Shown in pieces: positions 60,019 to 64,000 of a stretch of DNA of 64,000 bases (the first letter of the stretch is position 1; every line of letters begins with the position of its first letter). The stretch covers positions 161,750 to 225,749 of the forward strand of contig CAAFVD010000064.1 in the NCBI GenBank assembly GCA_900766355.1. Direction: 5' to 3'. This DNA comes from Candidatus Gastranaerophilales bacterium (GTDB taxonomy: Bacteria > Cyanobacteriota > Vampirovibrionia > Gastranaerophilales > Gastranaerophilaceae). A model generated the notes under the pieces. It was not told where the DNA came from. It worked only from the letters and a program-made list of their open reading frames with translations, and searched no databases. Position numbers and translations under genes: made by a program.

Positions 60019-61287
60019 TTAAACGCAACAACTTGTTTTTAAGTATTGGCTTAATTTTGCCGCTTTATCTGTAGATTCCCAAGGTACATTAATATCAGTA
60101 CGTCCCATGTGACCATAAGCAGCTAATCTTTGATAGAATTTTCCACCATTTTTTGCTGGTAAATTTCTTAAATCAAATTGTTTGATAATAGCCATTGGTG
60201 ACAAGTCAAAGTTTTCTTTAACGATATCAGAGATTTCATCATCTGATAATTTACCAGTACCAAAAGTATCAACGAAGATAGAAATAGGTTCAGCTACACC
60301 AATAGCATAAGCTAATTCTATTTCGCATTTTTCTGCAAGACCTGATGCAACAATGTTTTTTGCAACATATCTTGATGCGTAAGCTGCAGATCTATCAACT
60401 TTTGTTGGATCTTTACCGCTGAAAGCTCCGCCACCATGTCTTGAATAACCGCCGTAAGTATCAACAATAATCTTACGACCTGTTAAACCAGCATCACCTT
60501 GAGGTCCACCGATTACAAATCTTCCTGATGGATTTATTAAAATTTTTGTTTCTGAATCTAGTTTGATTGTTTCAGTTTCAAATACATAATCAACAACAAG
60601 ACGTTGTAAATCTTGTCTAATTATTTCTTGAACTTGTTTGTTATCTGAAATACCATTAATTTCAGGGTCATGCTGAGTTGATAATACAATTGTATGTATT
60701 CTTGAAGGTTTTCCATCAACATATTCAACTGTAACTTGAGATTTGCCATCAGGTCTTAAATATGATAACAAACCTTCTTTTCTAACTTGTGCAAGTCTGT
60801 AAGACAATTTGTGAGCTAAACTGATTGGTAATGGCATTAACTCAGGAGTTTCGTTACAAGCGTAACCAAACATAATACCTTGGTCACCAGCACCAATACT
60901 TTCTGTTTCATTTGCAGAAACATCAGCGTTATCATTTCTAGATTCCAATGCTTTGTTTACTCCACCAGCAATATCAGTAGATTGTTCATCAATACTTGTT
61001 AATACTGCACATGTGTCTGCATCAAAACCACCACTTGATTCTCCTACATATCCGATATCCTTGATTGTATTTCTAACTACAGACGGAATATCTACATAGC
61101 AATCTGATGTGATTTCACCAGAAACAAGTACCATACCTGTTGTAACAGAAGTTTCTGCTGCAACTCTTGATTGAGGGTACTTTGTTAAAAATTCGTCTAA
61201 AATAGCGTCAGAAATTTGGTCGCATACTTTGTCTGGGTGTCCTTCAGTTACTGATTCTGAAGTGAACAAAAATTTTTTTGATTTCAT
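60019..61287 (-). CDS. metK: S-adenosylmethionine synthetase
   Basis: A 422-residue enzyme that makes SAM from methionine and ATP. The N-terminal GHPDKVCDQISDAILDEF, GAGDQGIMFGYACNET and GGPQGDAGLTGRK motifs are intact. Length is slightly above the usual 385-400. AAGGAG precedes the ATG by eight bases and is inside a predicted pseudoknot of the leader, so SAM feedback on translation is plausible. Confidence 0.97.
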   Translation of the reverse strand: MKSKKFLFTSESVTEGHPDKVCDQISDAILDEFLTKYPQSRVAAETSVTTGMVLVSGEITSDCYVDIPSVVRNTIKDIGYVGESSGGFDADTCAVLTSIDEQSTDIAGGVNKALESRNDNADVSANETESIGAGDQGIMFGYACNETPELMPLPISLAHKLSYRLAQVRKEGLLSYLRPDGKSQVTVEYVDGKPSRIHTIVLSTQHDPEINGISDNKQVQEIIRQDLQRLVVDYVFETETIKLDSETKILINPSGRFVIGGPQGDAGLTGRKIIVDTYGGYSRHGGGAFSGKDPTKVDRSAAYASRYVAKNIVASGLAEKCEIELAYAIGVAEPISIFVDTFGTGKLSDDEISDIVKENFDLSPMAIIKQFDLRNLPAKNGGKFYQRLAAYGHMGRTDINVPWESTDKAAKLSQYLKTSCCV

Positions 61288-61295
61288 ATCAATAT

Positions 61296-61345
61296 CTCCT
61301 TAATTTATACACTACCGGTAAGTTTTTAAATTCCAACCCGGTCAC
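61296..61345 (-). promoter_or_regulatory. Candidate SAM-II/SAM-V-like leader of metK
   Basis: On the minus strand a stem ACCGG/CCGGT (61343-61338 and 61318-61314) encloses a loop with ATTTAA and ending ACTTA. The loop end can pair with TAAG of the ribosome site TAAGGAG (61302-61296), making a pseudoknot. This is the plan of SAM-II and SAM-V translational riboswitches, and the downstream gene makes SAM. The order and short size fit, but conserved bases were matched by eye only. Confidence 0.45.
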
Positions 61346-61486
61346 TACATTAATAATAATTGTAATACAAACACTAATATCGGGCAAATTTTGTCAATAA
61401 TATTCACATAAGTTTACTTTTTATGATAAAAAAAAATATTTTGGATATAATAACCAGTAGGAGATAAAAAAAGAGAGGTTAGAACT

Positions 61487-62155
61487 TTGAATAACAAACT
61501 AAATGATGGTGTAGGAAAAAAAATTGTAGAAGCACTAAAAAAACAATCAGAAGGTGAATTACCTGAAATAGTAGAAACACCAGCAGCTGTTGACGGCTTG
61601 ATACCTAGTGTTGATGAAGCAATTTCACAAGAAAAAGTTGAACCAACATCAGTACCTGCTGATTTTTCAAATATAAATACATTTGATTCAGATGTATTTG
61701 CAGAAAAGGAAGTTGAACCAGAAGTTATTCAACCTCAACAAAATATGTTTATGGAAGATAATGTTTCTAATTCGTTTGCAGATATTAATTTAGATGCTTT
61801 TGAAGATGAAGTTCAAACTTCAAAGTTTACTCCAGAAATCAATGATTTAGAAATGCCTTCAAATATTGTTATTTTGAAAAAACTTATTTCACAATTGCCT
61901 AGTGGGGTTACTAGACATACAGGGGCTCAAATAATTAAACAAACAATGGAAGCTCTTGGTATTTCTATGAAAAATGTGTTAAAAGAAGCTCAAGATGTTC
62001 AAGATAATTTAAAAGAATCAGCTAAAGAATGTCAAGCAACAATTCAAGAGTATAGAAAACAAATTGCAGCATTAGAAAAACAATCTCAAAATTATCAAAA
62101 ACAATATGGTGCATTAAATGATTTGATTAGTTTGTTTATTCAAACTACAAAATAA
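61487..62155 (+). CDS. Coiled-coil hypothetical protein
   Basis: 222 residues starting at TTG with AGAGAGG eight bases upstream. Residues 20-110 are acidic, Pro/Val-rich and likely disordered. Residues 120-222 are helical with a long coiled coil (NLKESAKECQATIQEY, IAALEKQSQNYQKQ). Cytoplasmic. A strong terminator follows. No family recognised. Confidence 0.7.
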   Translation: MNNKLNDGVGKKIVEALKKQSEGELPEIVETPAAVDGLIPSVDEAISQEKVEPTSVPADFSNINTFDSDVFAEKEVEPEVIQPQQNMFMEDNVSNSFADINLDAFEDEVQTSKFTPEINDLEMPSNIVILKKLISQLPSGVTRHTGAQIIKQTMEALGISMKNVLKEAQDVQDNLKESAKECQATIQEYRKQIAALEKQSQNYQKQYGALNDLISLFIQTTK

Positions 62156-62182
62156 AAAATAATAAGATAATTATATAAATAA

Positions 62183-62212
62183 AAAAGACTCCTATTTCTA
62201 GGAGTCTTTTTA
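62183..62212 (+). terminator. Intrinsic terminator after the 61487 gene
   Basis: AAAAGACTCC-TATTTCTA-GGAGTCTTTT followed by T. Confidence 0.85.
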
Positions 62213-62242
62213 TACTAATTTTTGTTTTGTACTTTGTGTACA

Positions 62243-62638
62243 TTATGCATCAGCAATAGGTCGTTGTCCTTCTAAATAAGTGCAGGTGTCTGCGATTTTA
62301 GATGCAGAACCAACAACTGATGAAAAAGCTGCAAATCCAGCCAAAGGTCCTGCAATTTTTTGAACAATTGGATTTTTTAAGAATTTAGCTTTTCCAAATA
62401 TTTTCAAAATTTTAGCTTTTTTAGAAGCTTGAAGTAATTTAGATTCTTGAACTAATCTTACTGCACTATTACTAATTTTTGTTGAATTTTTAAGTGTCGC
62501 AAATGTTGCAGTCCCAACAGTTCCGCCAACAGCCATTTCTGTTGAATTTTCTTGAACTCTTTGTTTTGCTCTTTGCATTTGTTCTCTAGTGAGCGCTCTA
62601 TGAGGAACACCTACATAATTTGAAGTCATACCTTCCAT
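62243..62638 (-). CDS. Lineage-specific membrane-associated protein
   Basis: 131 residues. Two Gly/Ala-rich hydrophobic stretches (residues about 36-50 and 95-115) and Lys-rich helices. The N-terminus MEGMTSNYVGVPHRA resembles the V(G/L)GV signature of neighbours. Its ATG overlaps the preceding stop (TAATG), and GGAGGTGA in that gene's last codons is its ribosome site. Confidence 0.68.
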   Translation of the reverse strand: MEGMTSNYVGVPHRALTREQMQRAKQRVQENSTEMAVGGTVGTATFATLKNSTKISNSAVRLVQESKLLQASKKAKILKIFGKAKFLKNPIVQKIAGPLAGFAAFSSVVGSASKIADTCTYLEGQRPIADA

Positions 62639-63366
62639 TATTTGTCACCTCCTGAAGCTCCTAATGCTAAATTGATGTTTGATTTATCATCGTTTCTACC
62701 TGCGAGGTCATCAATTATAACAGATGCAGTTGTTGATGCTGCCATTGTATTTTCAATTCCTGATTGAATTTTATCTGCATTAATATTTTTCATAAAGCTT
62801 TTTGTAGCATCTTTGTATTCTTGAACTTTTCCAAGTACATTTTTTACGTTAGGTCTTTCTGCAAATTCTACAACCTTTTTACCGATTTGTGAATTTTTAA
62901 GTTTATTCATTAGAGGGCCTGCTTTTTTAGATGTAAATTCGCTTGCGATTTTAAAGCTATTTGTTAGTGGGGTTGAAAGTTTTTTTGCACCTTCTAGAAC
63001 ATTAGTTGCAGTTTTTGATTTTGCAAAATTTCTTAAAGCTCCAATTGTTACTTTAGAACCGTATTTTGCCATAATGAATGTTGTAGCAATACCAATTGCC
63101 GCTGAGGCAAATCTAACTACTTTTCCCGCACCTTTTGAAAGAGCATTCGGATTTTTGTCTAGATTATCAGCCAAATCGTCAAAACTTGCTTTTGTTTCGT
63201 TCAAATCTTTTAGTTTAGCATCTCTTTCAGATTCAATATCTTCTTGAGAAAACGTATCACTATCATCATAATCATAATTATGATTGTAGTTATCATAATT
63301 ATAATGTTCTCGTTGTCCGAACTTTACCGAATTAGTTACTGGTAATGAATTTTGAACTCCTAACAT
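62638..63366 (-). CDS. Lineage-specific protein with VKFG signature
   Basis: About 242 residues from the ATG at 63366 (MLGVQNSLPVTNSVKFGQ) with GGAG upstream; an in-frame GTG three codons earlier is less likely. Asp/Tyr/His-rich stretch at residues 20-40, then a helical region with one hydrophobic segment (FASAAIGIATTFIMAKYG) and repeated KxxxFAxxK/LxxPL-like units. In an operon with the 62243 gene. Confidence 0.68.
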   Translation of the reverse strand: MLGVQNSLPVTNSVKFGQREHYNYDNYNHNYDYDDSDTFSQEDIESERDAKLKDLNETKASFDDLADNLDKNPNALSKGAGKVVRFASAAIGIATTFIMAKYGSKVTIGALRNFAKSKTATNVLEGAKKLSTPLTNSFKIASEFTSKKAGPLMNKLKNSQIGKKVVEFAERPNVKNVLGKVQEYKDATKSFMKNINADKIQSGIENTMAASTTASVIIDDLAGRNDDKSNINLALGASGGDK

Positions 63367-63396
63367 ATCACACACTCCAAAAGGTTTAACACACTA

Positions 63397-63426
63397 ATTG
63401 TAATGCATGTGAAGGAAAAAATTTGC
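63397..63426 (-). promoter_or_regulatory. GCAA/TACAAT-type promoter of the 63366 gene
   Basis: Minus strand GCAAATTTTTT then TACAAT 24 bases later. Confidence 0.45.
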
Positions 63427-63485
63427 TAGTATTGTCGAAAATTTTTACAAAAGTTCATAAAAATATAATATATTTTTATAATATA

Positions 63486-63513
63486 CAAAAAGGCTCTGAT
63501 GTAATCAGAGCCT
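63486..63513 (-). terminator. Terminator after the ribbon-helix-helix gene
   Basis: GGCTCTGAT-TAC-ATCAGAGCC with a T tract on the minus strand. Confidence 0.8.
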
Positions 63514-63559
63514 AAAAAAATCCAACTATTTATATTATATTATGGCAATTGTTAAATCT

Positions 63560-63748
63560 CTAATCTAACAATGCTTCTAACATTTCAGCGTTTTTAGCTG
63601 CATAAGCAGTATTTCTGATTTTGTTACGATGAATGTAAGTTCTCAATGCTTCACGAATAAGTTCTGAACGAGAACGATTTTCGTTTTCTGCTACATTGTC
63701 GATTTCGCCTAAAAATTGTTCAGGCATTGAAATAAGTACTCTTGCCAT
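63560..63748 (-). CDS. Ribbon-helix-helix (CopG/ParD-like) DNA-binding protein
   Basis: 62 residues. The N-terminal RVLISMPEQFLGEID is the beta strand plus first helix; RSRSELIREALRTYI is the second helix, as in Arc/CopG/ParD proteins. AGGAGA precedes the ATG. No toxin gene is next to it, so it may be an orphan antitoxin or a simple regulator. The C-terminus (AAKNAEMLEALLD) is short. Confidence 0.85.
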   Translation of the reverse strand: MARVLISMPEQFLGEIDNVAENENRSRSELIREALRTYIHRNKIRNTAYAAKNAEMLEALLD

Positions 63749-63791
63749 AATTTATATTCTCCTTTTTCTCTAGTTTGTTATACCCTGTATA

Positions 63792-63824
63792 TATTAATAA
63801 AGTATTTAGTATATAAAAAATTGC
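63792..63824 (-). promoter_or_regulatory. GCAA/TATA-type promoter of the ribbon-helix-helix gene
   Basis: Minus strand GCAATTTTTT then TATTAATA 25 bases later, close to the promoter at 44006. Confidence 0.5.
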
Positions 63825-63892
63825 TATTTTAAGGTTATATAATTTACATATTGTTACAATGTAAATAAATGTAACAAATCGCCCAAAAACGC

Positions 63893-63920
63893 TAAAGATT
63901 TGTATAAAACAAGCCGTAAT
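63893..63920 (+). promoter_or_regulatory. Sigma28 (FliA)-like promoter
   Basis: TAAAGATT (63893-63900), 12-bp spacer, GCCGTAAT (63913-63920). The known FliA pattern is TAAAGTTT, about 11 bases, GCCGATAA. Confidence 0.55.
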
Positions 63921-63955
63921 CAAAACTATAAGGAAAAATTATAGGAGAATTGATT

Positions 63956-64000
63956 ATGGGTTTGTCAGCATCACAAGCAAGATTGCTATCATTAACAGCA
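63956..64000 (+). CDS. Start of a MGLSASQARLL-family gene (cut by window end)
   Basis: Only the first 15 codons are present (MGLSASQARLLSLTA). AGGAG lies about 8 bases before the ATG at 63956. I associate this N-terminus with a small protein family common in Gastranaerophilales-like genomes. The sigma28-like promoter suggests expression with late flagellar genes. Confidence 0.6.
   Translation, partial: MGLSASQARLLSLTA

Noticed and set aside
63560..63748. Toxin-antitoxin module around the ribbon-helix-helix gene
   Set aside because: No toxin-like gene lies on either side; the neighbours are a terminator and an unrelated divergent promoter.

Overview
The window is an AT-rich, densely packed bacterial chromosome segment. 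My best guess is a non-photosynthetic cyanobacterial relative of the gut Gastranaerophilales (Melainabacteria/Vampirovibrionia). This rests on gene content read from the sequence: flagellar export genes (flhA, flhB), csrA-fliW, TolC-type efflux, a long (about 260 nt) SRP RNA, and many lineage-specific proteins with short N-terminal signatures (VSFG, VKFG, MLGV, MGLSASQAR) that I associate with that group. No rRNA, CRISPR array, prophage, transposase or integrase is visible.

Layout: 1-410 holds tRNA-Leu(GAG) and a structured leader. 411-5299 (minus) has an MBL-fold hydrolase, TPR proteins, SRP RNA and a TPR-fliW-csrA-TPR operon. 5429-7291 is a 20-residue-repeat protein. 7298-12062 carries ychF-deoC, a PfkB kinase, a RecB-type nuclease and tdk. 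12064-17915 has small proteins, a Na+/H+ antiporter-like transporter, gltX, an HExxH protein and a PAP2 phosphatase. 17916-18636 is a GC-richer tRNA-Asp locus with duplicated tRNA ends. 18637-26343 is a giant (2391 aa) calpain-like protein. 26814-33989 has a UvrD-nuclease fusion, carbonic anhydrase, a DtxR-like regulator, TolC and accessories. 34068-43968 has tRNA-Val, a catalytically degenerate M48-like protein, pyk, mnmA and a glycogen synthase with an extra N-terminal region. 44134-53581 has manC, mtaB, a class III Fic protein, mnmE, an rRNA/tRNA methylase, M24 and M49-like peptidases. 53712-61287 has a diguanylate cyclase-like protein, the flhB-flhA-PilZ operon and metK with a candidate pseudoknot leader. 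The end holds small lineage-specific genes, a ribbon-helix-helix protein and the start of a gene behind a sigma28-like promoter.

Two patterns link loci. First, all three tRNA genes (Leu, Val, Asp) are preceded by an RNA-like leader that repeats the tRNA 5' end, folds through hairpins, and ends in a segment complementary to the D arm of the tRNA that follows. In Leu and Val the central hairpin keeps a TAAGT loop while its stem covaries. Second, at least nine lineage-specific or accessory genes share a non-standard promoter layout: GCAA plus an A/T tract, then TATATA-like 23-25 nt later. Two of these place the -10-like box directly against the ATG, suggesting leaderless mRNAs. A DtxR-like regulator at 30613 has matching palindromic sites in front of itself and in the divergent tolC/33582 region.
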